Shown here: piece by piece, positions 10,621 through 21,038 of the stretch
How positions within the stretch are numbered: position 1 is the stretch's first letter
How the letters are laid out: each line of letters starts with the position of its first letter
Assembly: GCA_002937675.1 (NCBI GenBank)
Contig: PTKJ01000005.1
Span: 1 to 32,191 of the forward strand
Direction: 5' to 3'
From: Alphaproteobacteria bacterium MarineAlpha9_Bin1
GTDB lineage: Bacteria; Pseudomonadota; Alphaproteobacteria; TMED109
DNA: 32,191 bases
The notes under the pieces: model-generated
Told to the model about the DNA's origin: nothing
The model's database searches: none
The model's input: the letters and a program-made list of their open reading frames with translations, nothing else
Made by a program: the position numbers and the translations under genes

Positions 10621-11357
10621 AAAAAATTAACTTACGCTTAGATGATCTTTTAGTTAAAAAGGGTATGGCTAAATCCAAGTCATTTGCACAGTCTCTAATT
10701 ATGTCTGGTAAGCTACTTGTGGACAATAAAATATCAGATAAGCCTGGTCGCTCTGTCCTTTTAGACTCAAAAATAGAATTAAAAACCCCATTGTATCCTT
10801 GGGTTTCAAGAGGAGGGGTTAAATTAGATTATGCACTAAATGTTTTTAATATATCACCGCTTGATTTGGTAACTCTTGATTTGGGATCTTCTACTGGAGG
10901 GTTTAGCCATGTATTGAAGGAGAGAGGAGCTAAGAAAATTTTTGCCGTTGATGTTGGATATGGGCAGTTCGATTTAAGTTTGAGAAAAGAATCCAATATT
11001 ATTTTATTAGAAAGGACAAATGCACGTTATCTTACTATAAAACATATTTCAGAAAAAATAGATTTAGTAGTATGTGATGTAAGTTTTATAAGCTTGAAAA
11101 AAATACTTGTTTCCCCATTAGATCTTACTTCAAATAAAGCTCAATTAGTTGCTCTTATAAAACCACAGTTTGAAGTTGGTAAAAAAGAGGTTAGTAGAGG
11201 AGGGATAGTTAGAGATGAATCGGTTAGAAAAAAATGTTGTACTGAGATTCATAATTGGCTTGAAAGCAAAATGAACTGGAAAGTAATGAATGTAATTGAG
11301 AGCCCCATAAAGGGAGCTAAAGGTAATATAGAATATTTCATATATGCAAAAAAATAG
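10617..11357 (+). CDS. tlyA: TlyA family RNA methyltransferase (S4 + FtsJ-like domains)
   Basis: RLDDLLVKKGMAKSKSFAQSLIMSGKLLVD (S4), SRGGVKLDYAL, LDLGSSTGGFSHVL, CDVSFISL, LIKPQFEVGK. ATGA overlap with ispA. Confidence 0.9.
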   Translation: MKKINLRLDDLLVKKGMAKSKSFAQSLIMSGKLLVDNKISDKPGRSVLLDSKIELKTPLYPWVSRGGVKLDYALNVFNISPLDLVTLDLGSSTGGFSHVLKERGAKKIFAVDVGYGQFDLSLRKESNIILLERTNARYLTIKHISEKIDLVVCDVSFISLKKILVSPLDLTSNKAQLVALIKPQFEVGKKEVSRGGIVRDESVRKKCCTEIHNWLESKMNWKVMNVIESPIKGAKGNIEYFIYAKK

Positions 11358-11361
11358 ATAT

Positions 11362-11946
11362 TTACCTGTTCATTTTGTGATATTCATTGTTTGGTCTCAT
11401 ATCGGTTGCTAGGGCTATTCTATTTGACATATTGAAGAAGCCAGTAACTTCAGCTATTTCTAAAATTTCTTCATCCGAAAAATTTTCTTGTCTTAATTTA
11501 TTTCTATCTGAATCTTCAACTTTATCAGGAAATTCAGTTAATTTTGCAGAAAAATCTAGCATTATTTTATGTTTTTTTGAAATTCTAGAAGATCTATAAT
11601 TCATAACTAGTTCTTCACCTAAAATCGGATCATTAGACAACTTTCTTAATGAAGCTCCATGAGCTACAAGACAATAAAAACATTTATTTATACTTGAAAC
11701 AACTACAGCAATCATTTCTCTTTCCATTTTTGTAAGAAATCCCTCATCTAACATCAATCTATTATAGAAATTAACAAAAGTTTTTAATCTTTGAGAGTCA
11801 GTAGCATTGGCTTTTATAACATTAGGAATGAATCCAAGTTTTTCTTTGCACACTTCTACATAATGTTTCATGTCTTCTTCTAGAAGTTCAAGCTTTGGTT
11901 CTAGATTTAGATCCCAGATATAATCTTTGTTATTTTCTTTTTTCAT
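11362..11946 (-). CDS. Peroxidase-related / AhpD-like carboxymuconolactone decarboxylase family protein
   Basis: LGFIPNVIKANA..REMIAVVVSSINKCFYCLVAHGASLR (CxxC with downstream His). Confidence 0.85.
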   Translation of the reverse strand: MKKENNKDYIWDLNLEPKLELLEEDMKHYVEVCKEKLGFIPNVIKANATDSQRLKTFVNFYNRLMLDEGFLTKMEREMIAVVVSSINKCFYCLVAHGASLRKLSNDPILGEELVMNYRSSRISKKHKIMLDFSAKLTEFPDKVEDSDRNKLRQENFSDEEILEIAEVTGFFNMSNRIALATDMRPNNEYHKMNR

Positions 11947-11951
11947 CTAAT

Positions 11952-13055
11952 TTATTCTTTTGAGGACATTTTTTTTGATATAGAGATGTGTTGCATTACA
12001 TGGTCTGCAAGAACACAAGCAATCATGGCCTCGCCAATAGGAACAGCTCTTATTCCTACACACGGATCATGTCTCCCTTTAGTTATTATTTCCTTTTCTT
12101 TGTTTTTAGTATCAATTGTCTTGATAGGTCGTAAAATAGAACTAGTAGGCTTCACTACAAATCTACTTATTATGTCCTGCCCACTCGATATACCACCAAG
12201 GATTCCCCCAGCATGATTAGAGGTGAATTTAGGATCGTTGTTTTTATCTATAATAATTTCATCTGCATTGGTTTCACCTGTAAGATTGACAACGCCAAAC
12301 CCATCACCTATTTCTACTCCTTTGACTGCATTGATACTCATTAGTGCACTAGCAATATTAGAATCTAATTTATCATATATAGGCTCTCCTAATCCGACGG
12401 GAATATTGTTAGCTTCAATTTCTATGATTGCTCCACAGGATAATCCTTGTTTTCTAATTTTTTCGAGATGAGTTTTCCATTTGCTTACGCAATCCTTGTC
12501 CGGACAGAAAAAGTCATTTTGATTAATTTCAGCCCAGTCCCAATTATTTCTGTTGACTTTTATAGGTCCTACTTGAATTACTGCGCCTCTTATCTTTACT
12601 TTATCATTCATTATATGGGCTAAAATTTTTTTTGCTACTGCCCCTGCAGCAACTCGCATGGCTGTTTCTCTCGCTGAAGATCTTCCTCCACCTCTATGAT
12701 CACGTATGCCGTATTTCATTTGGTAAGTGTAATCAGCATGTGAAGGCCTATATATATTTTTTATGTTTTCATAATCTTTTGGACGTTGATCTTCATTAAT
12801 AATGTGGAGTGCAATAGGTGTACCAGTAGTTTTGCCTTCGAAAACTCCTGAGATTATTTTTATAGAGTCTGATTCTTTGCGTTGGGATACAAATTTTGAA
12901 GAGCCAGGCCGTCTTTTGTCTAAGTCAACCTGAATATCTTTTTCATTAATATTTATTCCAGGAGGTACTCCATCCAGGACACAACCTATTTGTGCTCCAT
13001 GACTTTCCCCATAAGTAGTAAATTTAAATAGCTTGCCAAAAGAATTGCTTGCCAT
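11952..13055 (-). CDS. aroC: Chorismate synthase
   Basis: [89 protein letters not shown]. Start reset from 13082 to ATG 13055 (MASNSFGK). Confidence 0.96.
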   Translation of the reverse strand: MASNSFGKLFKFTTYGESHGAQIGCVLDGVPPGININEKDIQVDLDKRRPGSSKFVSQRKESDSIKIISGVFEGKTTGTPIALHIINEDQRPKDYENIKNIYRPSHADYTYQMKYGIRDHRGGGRSSARETAMRVAAGAVAKKILAHIMNDKVKIRGAVIQVGPIKVNRNNWDWAEINQNDFFCPDKDCVSKWKTHLEKIRKQGLSCGAIIEIEANNIPVGLGEPIYDKLDSNIASALMSINAVKGVEIGDGFGVVNLTGETNADEIIIDKNNDPKFTSNHAGGILGGISSGQDIISRFVVKPTSSILRPIKTIDTKNKEKEIITKGRHDPCVGIRAVPIGEAMIACVLADHVMQHISISKKMSSKE

Positions 13056-13056
13056 T

Positions 13057-13884
13057 TTAAACCACCGAAATATCTGGTGCATCTGGGGATTTCATTCCTA
13101 CAAGATGATAACCACAATCTACATGTAAGACTTCACCAGTAGTCCCGGAAGCTAAATCAGATAATAAAAAAACTGCTGCCTTACCTACATCTTTTAGAGT
13201 TATATTTCGTTTAAGAGGTGCATTATATTCATTCCATTTAAGTATATATCTGAAATCTCCTATCCCTGATGCTGCCAAGGTTCTTATAGGACCAGCAGAA
13301 ATTCCATTAACGCGAATATTATCATTTCCTAGATCTGCTGCTAAATAACGCACGCTAGATTCTAAAGCTGCTTTTGCTACGCCCATAACATTATAGTGGG
13401 GTATAACTTTCTCTGCTCCCATATACGTAAGAGTAATCATACTGCCATTAGGATTCATAATTTTAGATGCTTCTCTGGCGACAGAAGTAAATGAATAACA
13501 CGAAATTTCCATAGTTTTTAAAAAATTATCTTTTGTTGTATCTATATATTTACCTTTAAGCTGCTCTTTGTCAGAAAATGCAATAGCATGAACAAGAAAA
13601 TCTATTTTACCCAAGTTGTTTTTGATTGTGCTAAAAGTTTTTTGGACTGATTTTTCATCAGAAACATCACATTCAAATATAGCAGGAGATTTAATTTTTT
13701 CAGCTAAAGGCTTTACTCTTTTTCCTAGCATTTCCCCTTGATAGGTAAGTATTACCTTCGCACTGTTATCAAATAATTTTTCGGCAATACCCCAGGCTAA
13801 GGATTTATCATTAGCAAGCCCCATAACCACGCCTAATTTATTTTTCATCAGTTCTGTGTTCTTATTATTATTTTTGTCAGTCAT
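13057..13884 (-). CDS. fabI: Enoyl-[acyl-carrier-protein] reductase (NADH), FabI type
   Basis: [21 protein letters not shown]-x6-K motif in [41 protein letters not shown]. Confidence 0.94.
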   Translation of the reverse strand: MTDKNNNKNTELMKNKLGVVMGLANDKSLAWGIAEKLFDNSAKVILTYQGEMLGKRVKPLAEKIKSPAIFECDVSDEKSVQKTFSTIKNNLGKIDFLVHAIAFSDKEQLKGKYIDTTKDNFLKTMEISCYSFTSVAREASKIMNPNGSMITLTYMGAEKVIPHYNVMGVAKAALESSVRYLAADLGNDNIRVNGISAGPIRTLAASGIGDFRYILKWNEYNAPLKRNITLKDVGKAAVFLLSDLASGTTGEVLHVDCGYHLVGMKSPDAPDISVV

Positions 13885-14055
13885 TTTAATCTCATTTGCC
13901 TAAGTTTAAGAACTTGTACAGATATAATATAAAAATAAACTTTTTGTCTTATTTTATAATTGGAATTTTCAAGTTTAATAATAATATATATAATAATTTG
14001 TTCAAAAGTAAGTTATTTTATGAAATAAACTTTCTAAATGTGAGTAGGGCATAAT

Positions 14056-14652
14056 ATGAAAAGTAAACAAAATAAGTTAGATCCTATAAAGATTTTTGAA
14101 AAATGGTATTTGGAAGCTAAAAAATCTGAGCTAAATAATCCTAATGCTTGTTGTTTAGCTACTTCAGATTTAATGGGATATCCTTCAGCAAGAATGATTT
14201 TAGTAAAAAAATTTGATGAAAGAGGCTTTATATTTTACACCAATCTTAATAGTAAGAAGGCTGAAGACTTTAGCAGAAACATAAAAGTCGCGTTGTGTTT
14301 TCATTGGAAGTCTACAGGCAAACAAGTTCGAATAGAGGGTCCTGTAATAGATTTGCCTGATCAAGAAGCTGATGATTATTTTGAATCCAGAGAAAGAGAA
14401 AGCCAAATAGGGTCCTTGGTTAGCAAACAATCAAAACTATTGACTGACGGAATTTCAGGATTAGATAAAGAGTTTATGATAGAGAAAAGAAAACTAGGAA
14501 ATAAAAAAATACTGCGTCCTTCGTTTTGGTCAGGAAAAATAGTTGTACCTGAGAAAATAGAATTTTGGAAATCAAGAAACTACAGGTTACATGAACGAAT
14601 TTTATTCACGGCATTTAATAATGAATGGAAAAAGGAGTACTTATATCCATAA
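14056..14652 (+). CDS. pdxH: Pyridoxamine 5'-phosphate oxidase
   Basis: DPIKIFEKWYLEAKKSELNNPNACCLATSD..PSARMILVKKFDERGFIFYTNLNSKKAEDF..RQVRIEGPV, PSFWSGKIVVPEKIEFWKSRNYRLHERI (divergent toward the extreme C-terminus). Confidence 0.9.
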   Translation: MKSKQNKLDPIKIFEKWYLEAKKSELNNPNACCLATSDLMGYPSARMILVKKFDERGFIFYTNLNSKKAEDFSRNIKVALCFHWKSTGKQVRIEGPVIDLPDQEADDYFESRERESQIGSLVSKQSKLLTDGISGLDKEFMIEKRKLGNKKILRPSFWSGKIVVPEKIEFWKSRNYRLHERILFTAFNNEWKKEYLYP

Positions 14653-14658
14653 ATATGG

Positions 14659-15132
14659 TTATTCTTCGGGATATAAGACTCCAATGGTCTGGGCAATGCA
14701 AGCTGGTCTTTCTTCGTTTTCAATTTCTATAGTCAGCTCATTTTTAATGCGATATCCACTACCTTTAAACTCTTCTACTTCTAGTAATTTATAACTACCT
14801 TTTACTTTAGATCCAGCCTTAACCGGAGATAAAAAACGGACTCTATCAAGTCCATAATTAACGCTGTGTGCAATATTTTTTACCTCATATGTATTGTATC
14901 CCATCCAAGGAGCAAGAGATAGTGTAAGAAATCCATGGGCTATAGTTGTACCAAAAGGGCCTTGCTTAGCTTTAGCCTCATCTAAATGTATCCATTGATA
15001 ATCTTCAGTAGCTTTTGCAAACTCATTTATTCTTTCTTGCGTCACCTCTATCCATGGACTTGTTCCTGTAATTTTGCCAATATAACTTTTTAATTCATCT
15101 ATTGAATTTAAACTTAACATGAAATTCCCCAA
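14659..15132 (-). CDS. MaoC-like (R)-specific dehydratase family protein
   Basis: SPWIEVTQERINEFAKATEDYQWIHLDEAKAKQGPFGTTIAHGFLTLSL (hot-dog fold hydratase motif). Confidence 0.88.
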   Translation of the reverse strand: MGNFMLSLNSIDELKSYIGKITGTSPWIEVTQERINEFAKATEDYQWIHLDEAKAKQGPFGTTIAHGFLTLSLAPWMGYNTYEVKNIAHSVNYGLDRVRFLSPVKAGSKVKGSYKLLEVEEFKGSGYRIKNELTIEIENEERPACIAQTIGVLYPEE

Positions 15133-15217
15133 AAAATATTTCTTACTAATTATTCATGATATATTATAATAACTTAAATTCTATAATTTTTTTGGTAGTT
15201 AAGAGAAGTACAATATT

Positions 15218-15595
15218 TTGTCAAAAAAAGTTAAAAGAAATAAATTAACTAAAGACCAATATATGGTTGCTGTTGAAGGTTCTACTGAAATGCCTTTTTC
15301 TGGTGCTTACAATTATGAAAAACGCCAAGGTGTTTATCTATGTGTATGCTGTGATGAAAAATTATTTGGATCGGACAGCAAATTTAATAGTGATACAGGT
15401 TGGCCCTCTTTTCACTCTACCTTCAAAAAGGGAGCTGTTGTAGAGTACATAGATGAAAGTCACGGAATGATAAGAAAAGAAGCAAGGTGTGGTTCATGTG
15501 ATGCGCATTTAGGACATGTTTTTGATGATGGTCCTAAACCTACTGGTTTAAGATATTGTATTAACTCTGTAGTATTAAATTTTAACCCAGATTAA
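15218..15595 (+). CDS. msrB: Peptide-methionine (R)-S-oxide reductase
   Basis: Two CxxC zinc motifs (CVCCDEKL, CGSCDAHLGHVFDDGP) and catalytic GLRYCINSVVLNF. TTG start. Confidence 0.95.
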   Translation: MSKKVKRNKLTKDQYMVAVEGSTEMPFSGAYNYEKRQGVYLCVCCDEKLFGSDSKFNSDTGWPSFHSTFKKGAVVEYIDESHGMIRKEARCGSCDAHLGHVFDDGPKPTGLRYCINSVVLNFNPD

Positions 15596-17109
15596 TTTTT
15601 CACCAGTGTTAATATTTTCTTAGAAGGAATAAAGCGAGGGCCTAAATTTTCGGCAAAATCATTACTTTCTTCGATAAATTTTTCTATACCATAATTTTTT
15701 ATCCAACTATAAGGTCCGCCTGTCCATGCCGGAAAATTGCATTTTTTAATGGAAAAGTAGTCTTGCTCTTCTATTTTATTGTTTTTCATATAATTGTCTG
15801 CTTCACTGCTAAATTTATTCACGAGTATAAATAAAAGTCTTGTTTCAATTTTAAAAACTTCTGGCTGTGTTTTTGATAAGGCAACAAGCTCTTCTAATCC
15901 TTTCCAAATTTTTATTCTTACTGTATTTTTATAATCATAGAACCCTGCACCTGATGACTTTCCTTTTCTGCTCTTTTGTTCCATTAGACCAATAAATGCT
16001 GTAACATTTGCATCAGAAAAATCTAGTTGGTTTATAATATTTTTAATTTCTATCGTATCTGCAGTAGCTAACGGCCCTTCAGAACAACCAATTCTTTTTC
16101 CTGCATTTTCAATTATTGCTGGAGATACTCCCTGTAATAAAAGTCTTATTCCTTCAGCAGCATAATTTTTTCTTAATATGTTTGCTAATTCTTTGATACT
16201 AGAATTTAGTAAATTTTTTCGAGGCTTATTGATTACTAATGTTTTTATCATCGCTTTTGTCTCTTGATGGTTTAATAGCCATACAAAATTTCGAGATTCA
16301 ATTTTAGTACCTGAATCAATATTGCTATTTAAACCTTCAAATAAGCAGCTCATAAAGGTTTTAACTCCTGGGTAATGGTTTTTTGTTATGGAATGTGTTT
16401 TTGAGATAGTACCAATAAAAAATCCAAAATTTTTTTCATCAAAAGGTTTTAGTTTACTATCTTTGTTATTTTTATCATCCCAAGGTTGAACAAAAGTACT
16501 ATCATCAAGTATTATTTCTTTGGCTCTTTTCATCAATTGATTTTTAGCAACTATTTCATTAACTATTTTTATTTTCAACGCCTCTGATGCTGTTAGCGAT
16601 TTTCTATTTATAATTAAGTCTATCGTTTGATTTATTCCTATTAATCTTGGAAGCCTTTGTGATCCCCCCATTCCCATACATAATCCAAAATTTAAATCTT
16701 TTATTGCAAATAAAGTCTCTGGATCATCAGCAGCAACTCGGTAATGGCTTGATAAAGCAATTTCTAACCCACCCGAAAATGTTTTTCCTTTCAGTATTGA
16801 AACTACTTTCTTTCCGGAAGATTCTAAAGTTCTAAGTATTTTGTTTTGCTTTATTATGATATTAAATAGTGTTTCCTTATCTTTAATTTTTAATAATTCT
16901 TTTAAATTATAGCCAAAGTGAAAATCTTTTTTTAGAGAATTGATTATTACTCCCTTAATATCTTCGTCATTCGTAAGTTTATTTACTACATACTCAAATT
17001 CATTAATAACGCTTGTATTGACAGTGTTGATCTCAGAATTTTCAGTATCTATTGAGAGAATACAAATACCTGTTTTCTCAACTTCTAATTTAAAATTTTT
17101 TAGAATCAT
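15592..17109 (-). CDS. FadJ/FadB-like fatty-oxidation protein: crotonase-like N-terminus plus 3HCDH C-terminal region, apparently without the NAD-binding Rossmann domain
   Basis: N-terminus: GGLEIALSSHYRVAADDPETLFAIKDLNFGLCMGMGGSQRLPRLIG. C-terminus: AAEGIRLLLQGVSPAIIENAGKRIGCSEGPLATADTIEI, KSSGAGFYDYKN, FPAWTGGPYSWIKNYG. No GxGxxGxxIA-type Rossmann motif between them; total 505 aa. Confidence 0.82.
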   Translation of the reverse strand: MILKNFKLEVEKTGICILSIDTENSEINTVNTSVINEFEYVVNKLTNDEDIKGVIINSLKKDFHFGYNLKELLKIKDKETLFNIIIKQNKILRTLESSGKKVVSILKGKTFSGGLEIALSSHYRVAADDPETLFAIKDLNFGLCMGMGGSQRLPRLIGINQTIDLIINRKSLTASEALKIKIVNEIVAKNQLMKRAKEIILDDSTFVQPWDDKNNKDSKLKPFDEKNFGFFIGTISKTHSITKNHYPGVKTFMSCLFEGLNSNIDSGTKIESRNFVWLLNHQETKAMIKTLVINKPRKNLLNSSIKELANILRKNYAAEGIRLLLQGVSPAIIENAGKRIGCSEGPLATADTIEIKNIINQLDFSDANVTAFIGLMEQKSRKGKSSGAGFYDYKNTVRIKIWKGLEELVALSKTQPEVFKIETRLLFILVNKFSSEADNYMKNNKIEEQDYFSIKKCNFPAWTGGPYSWIKNYGIEKFIEESNDFAENLGPRFIPSKKILTLVKN

Positions 17110-17115
17110 AAATAT

Positions 17116-18324
17116 TTAGACACGCTCAATGATAGTTGCAGTACCCATACCTGCACCCACACAGAGTGTAACAAGTCCAGTTGAGAGATCTTCTCTTTCT
17201 AATTCATCAAGGATTGTTCCCATAATCATTGCGCCTGTTGCACCTAATGGATGTCCCATAGCAATGGCGCCGCCATTAACATTTACTTTGGAGTGATCAA
17301 TGTTGAGTACATCCATGAATCTAAGCACGACTGCTGCGAATGCTTCATTCATTTCAAAAAGATCAATATCAGAAACATCCATTTTTGCACGTTTAAGAGC
17401 TTTTTCTGCAGAAACAGCTGGACCTGTTAACATTATTGTTGGTTCTGAGCCAATAGATGCAAATGAACGAATTTTAGCTCGAGGCCTAAGGTTATATTTT
17501 TTTCCCATTTCCTTATTTCCTATTAAAACCGCAGCTGATCCATCAACTATACCTGAAGAGTTTCCGGCATGGTGAACATGTTCAAGTCTCTCAATTTCTG
17601 GGTATTTTAATATTGCAACATCATTAAAACCTTGTAGCTTACCAATTTTAGAGAATGATGGCTCTAAGGAGGCGAGAGACTGCATTGTAGTTTCAGGTCT
17701 CATATATTCATCATGACTTAAAATTTCAATTTTATTTTGATCTTCTACAGAAACTATAGAATTTTTAAATCTTTTTTCTTTCCATGCTGTAGCAGCTCTT
17801 TTCTGGGAATCCACGGCATATTTATCCACATCTGTTCTAGAATAACCATACTTAGTTGCTAATAGGTCTGCAGATATTCCTTGCGGAACAAAATAAGTAT
17901 GATACGCAACATCAGGATCCGCCATCCAGGCTCCCCCAGAACTTCCCATTGGCACTCTTGACATCGATTCTATTCCTCCACCTATGGTCATATCTGATTG
18001 GCCACTCATTATCTGTCCTGCAGCAATATTAATTGCTTCAAGTCCTGAGGCACAAAATCTATCTACCTGAACTCCTGCCACAGATTCGTGCCAATTTGCT
18101 TCTAATACCGCTGTTCTTGCTATATCTGCTCCTTGTTCTCCAACGGGATGGACACATCCGAGAATTACATCATCAACATCTTCTGTATTAATATTATTTC
18201 TTTTTTCTATAGCTTTTAAAACTTGTGATGCAAGTTTAACAGGAGCAACTTCATTTAGAGAACCATCTTTCTTGCCTTTGCCTCTAGGTGTTCTCAAGGC
18301 GTCATATATATATGCTTCATCCAT
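17116..18324 (-). CDS. Acetyl-CoA C-acyltransferase (thiolase)
   Basis: VDRFCASGLEAINIAAGQI (active Cys), EMNEAFAAV, NVNGGAIAMGHPLGATGAM (His), CVGAGMGTATIIERV (second Cys). Confidence 0.94.
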   Translation of the reverse strand: MDEAYIYDALRTPRGKGKKDGSLNEVAPVKLASQVLKAIEKRNNINTEDVDDVILGCVHPVGEQGADIARTAVLEANWHESVAGVQVDRFCASGLEAINIAAGQIMSGQSDMTIGGGIESMSRVPMGSSGGAWMADPDVAYHTYFVPQGISADLLATKYGYSRTDVDKYAVDSQKRAATAWKEKRFKNSIVSVEDQNKIEILSHDEYMRPETTMQSLASLEPSFSKIGKLQGFNDVAILKYPEIERLEHVHHAGNSSGIVDGSAAVLIGNKEMGKKYNLRPRAKIRSFASIGSEPTIMLTGPAVSAEKALKRAKMDVSDIDLFEMNEAFAAVVLRFMDVLNIDHSKVNVNGGAIAMGHPLGATGAMIMGTILDELEREDLSTGLVTLCVGAGMGTATIIERV

Positions 18325-18344
18325 TATCTTAATCCTTGTTACTG

Positions 18345-19484
18345 TTATAGAGTACGACTAATTATTTCCTTCATAATTTCATTTGTTCCACCGTAGATTC
18401 TCTGAACTCTTGCATCTTCATAAGCTTTTGCAATAGGGTATTCTCTCATATAACCATATCCTCCATGTAGTTGTACACATTCATCGATTATTTTACACTG
18501 TAATTCAGTAGTCCATAGTTTAGCCATAGCACCTTGTACCGCATCAAAATCTCCTTTTAAGTGTTTACTTATACATTCATCAATATAAATGCGTGCCACA
18601 GAAAGTTGTGCTTTAATTTCAGCCAGCTTAAACTTAGTATTTTGAAATTCTATAATTTTTTTTCCAAAAGCATTTCTTTCACTTACATATTTAATAGTCC
18701 AATCCAAAGCCGCCTCGGCAGCAGATACTGCACCGACGCCTATGCTAAGTCTTTCTTGCGGTAATTCATCCATTAAATGGTAAAAACCTTTACCTTTGCT
18801 TCCTAATAGATTTTCTTTAGGTAGTCTTACATTATCGAAGAATAACTCTGAAGTGTCTTGGGCTTTAAGGCCTATTTTGTCAAGATTTCTACCTCTTTTA
18901 AAACCCTCTCTATCTCCTTCACAAACAATAAGAGATATTCCTTTTGCGCCTGGACTTGATTCTGTTTGTGCTACCACAATGATTATATCAGCAGACTGTC
19001 CGTTGGTTATAAAAGTTTTTTGGCCATTTAGTATTATTTCATCATTTTGGTATTTTGCTGTTGTTTTTACTGACTGTAAGTCACTTCCTGTTCCTGGTTC
19101 TGTCATGGCTATAGCACTAATTAATCTTCCCTCACACATTCCTGGTAACCAAGAACTTTTTTGTGATTCTGTTCCATAGTGCAAAATATAAGGAGAAACT
19201 ACATCGGAATGAACTTGAATCCCAGGACCTGATGCACCTACTTTCATCATTTCTTCCAAAACTATTACATTATGTCTAAAATCTCCTCCAGGTCCTCCAT
19301 ATTTGGTTGGTAAATCAGGGCATAAAATACCTGCAGCTCCAGCTTCTAACCAAAAGTCCCTAGAAACAACTCCTAATTTTTCCCATTCTTCATGATATGG
19401 AACCACATGTTTTTGAATAAATCGTTTTACACTTTCTCTAAAAATATTGTGAGTTTCTTCAAAAAGAGTGCGATTTGCTGACAT
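18345..19484 (-). CDS. Acyl-CoA dehydrogenase (long-chain-type by active-site layout)
   Basis: IAMTEPGTGSDLQSVKTTA, TFITNGQSADIIIVVAQT, ELPQERLSIGVGAVSAAEAALDW, QLHGGYGYMREYPIAKAYEDARVQRIYGGTNEIMKEII. Confidence 0.93.
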   Translation of the reverse strand: MSANRTLFEETHNIFRESVKRFIQKHVVPYHEEWEKLGVVSRDFWLEAGAAGILCPDLPTKYGGPGGDFRHNVIVLEEMMKVGASGPGIQVHSDVVSPYILHYGTESQKSSWLPGMCEGRLISAIAMTEPGTGSDLQSVKTTAKYQNDEIILNGQKTFITNGQSADIIIVVAQTESSPGAKGISLIVCEGDREGFKRGRNLDKIGLKAQDTSELFFDNVRLPKENLLGSKGKGFYHLMDELPQERLSIGVGAVSAAEAALDWTIKYVSERNAFGKKIIEFQNTKFKLAEIKAQLSVARIYIDECISKHLKGDFDAVQGAMAKLWTTELQCKIIDECVQLHGGYGYMREYPIAKAYEDARVQRIYGGTNEIMKEIISRTL

Positions 19485-19617
19485 TTTAAAATTCCTAATC
19501 TATCTAATCTGATATAGTCATTATTATAATAAATGATTGGGCTTTAAAAAAGGTAAATTTTTATTTTAGTATATTATTCGTTGTGATAATTAAATTTTTT
19601 ATGTTTATCAATGATAG

Positions 19618-21024
19618 TTGGTTTTTATGAATACAAATAATTTAATAAAATTCGTCATCAATTTTAGCTTTATTTTTTTTGTTAATATCAGTCTTGTCAA
19701 TTCTGCCAGTTATGAGTTTATTAAACAGAAAATAATTGAACTAAGAGAAGGGGACCTACAAAAACGAATAGAAACAGTTCAAATTTTGGGTTCTCTTTCT
19801 TCTAATGCTAATTTTGCAATTGCAGAGATGATAAACATTTTAAAAAATGATGAAAATCATGAATTAAGAATGCAAGTTATTAGAGCCTTAGAAAGAATAG
19901 GAGGTCAGGCAAATCTTACTGTTCCCGCCTTAATAGAAGCGCTTTCTGATAAGGACTGGCAGATAAGGTGGTCTGCGGCAGGAGCTTTAGAATCATTTGG
20001 TAAGAAAGCAGCAATGGCTGTTCCGGAACTAGTCATACTTTTACGAGATGATGAAAAATTTGTGAGAAATGCAGCTCTGAGTACTTTAGGGAAAATGGGG
20101 TCCATATCTGTATTGGCAATGATGAACGAAGTAGAAAGACCTTTATCTTACTCAGAAAATCAATTAGAGATAAAAATTATGTGCATAAGATCTTTGGGTG
20201 CATTAGGAGCTAGAGCCGTAATCGCTGTTCCTTTATTAATAAAACAAGCACAAAGTGATAATCCGGTGATCCGTAGGGATGCTCTCTACGCTTTAAGAAG
20301 AGTAGGAAGGGGTACTACTTTTCCAGGGCAAATAAGATGGTTAGCAGATCCCGATGAATTAGTTTGGCCTACCACTAGTACTGAAAATAATTCTAGCTTA
20401 GATATAGATTTTACAGAGGCTAAGAAACAAGTTATGGGAGTAATTATAAAAGCTCATTTAGATGCAATATCCGATCCAGATATGGAAGTTCGTTATGCTG
20501 CAGTAAAGGGATTAGCTGATTTTGGATTAGAATCTATGCCTGCAAAAGATAGGTTAATAATTTTTATGTATGACGAAGATCCATTAATTAGAAGAGTTGC
20601 TATAGATGTGTTTGCTTCGATGGGGCCTGATGCAGTTGATGTAATTCCTGATCTAGTAAGTGCACTAGGTGACTTTGATGTAAATGTTCAGTGGTCTGCA
20701 ATACAAGCTCTTCGTTTAATAGGGAAAGAATCAGTGCCAGAGTTAATTTATATGCTAGAATATGATGAAGAAATTATTACGCCAAATATATTACGTACAT
20801 TTGCTGAGCTGGGGCCATTAGCTTCTGATGCAACAGAAGTTCTTTTGGCAAAACTAAAACATACTAACCCAGAGTACAGAGCATTAGCAGCTGAAGCTTT
20901 AGGTGAAATAAGGAATCCGTCAAAAGAAGTTATTCGTTCTCTTAACTTATTATTAACAGATCCTAATAAAAATGTAATGCAATCTGCAAGTTGGTCGTTA
21001 AAAGAATTAGAAAAAATTAATTAA
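19618..21024 (+). CDS. Exported HEAT-repeat protein
   Basis: N-terminal hydrophobic signal, then repeated HEAT/PBS-lyase-like units (e.g. ALSDKDWQIRWSAAGALESFGKKAAMAVPELVILLRDDEKFVRNAALSTLGKMG). The first in-frame ATG of the ORF may not be the true start. Confidence 0.82.
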   Translation: MVFMNTNNLIKFVINFSFIFFVNISLVNSASYEFIKQKIIELREGDLQKRIETVQILGSLSSNANFAIAEMINILKNDENHELRMQVIRALERIGGQANLTVPALIEALSDKDWQIRWSAAGALESFGKKAAMAVPELVILLRDDEKFVRNAALSTLGKMGSISVLAMMNEVERPLSYSENQLEIKIMCIRSLGALGARAVIAVPLLIKQAQSDNPVIRRDALYALRRVGRGTTFPGQIRWLADPDELVWPTTSTENNSSLDIDFTEAKKQVMGVIIKAHLDAISDPDMEVRYAAVKGLADFGLESMPAKDRLIIFMYDEDPLIRRVAIDVFASMGPDAVDVIPDLVSALGDFDVNVQWSAIQALRLIGKESVPELIYMLEYDEEIITPNILRTFAELGPLASDATEVLLAKLKHTNPEYRALAAEALGEIRNPSKEVIRSLNLLLTDPNKNVMQSASWSLKELEKIN

Positions 21025-21038
21025 AAAAGGATTATAGC

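Noticed and set aside
13900-14050. Very AT-rich stretch between fabI and pdxH, examined for repeats or a CRISPR array
   Set aside because: Only low-complexity TA-rich sequence. No regular repeats or spacers were seen here or elsewhere in the window.
14640-14677. 9-bp inverted repeat CTTATATCC...GGATATAAG across the convergent pdxH/maoC ends
   Set aside because: It lies inside both coding sequences because both proteins happen to encode Leu-Tyr-Pro near their C-termini. The 20-nt loop and lack of a T-tract make a terminator weak.
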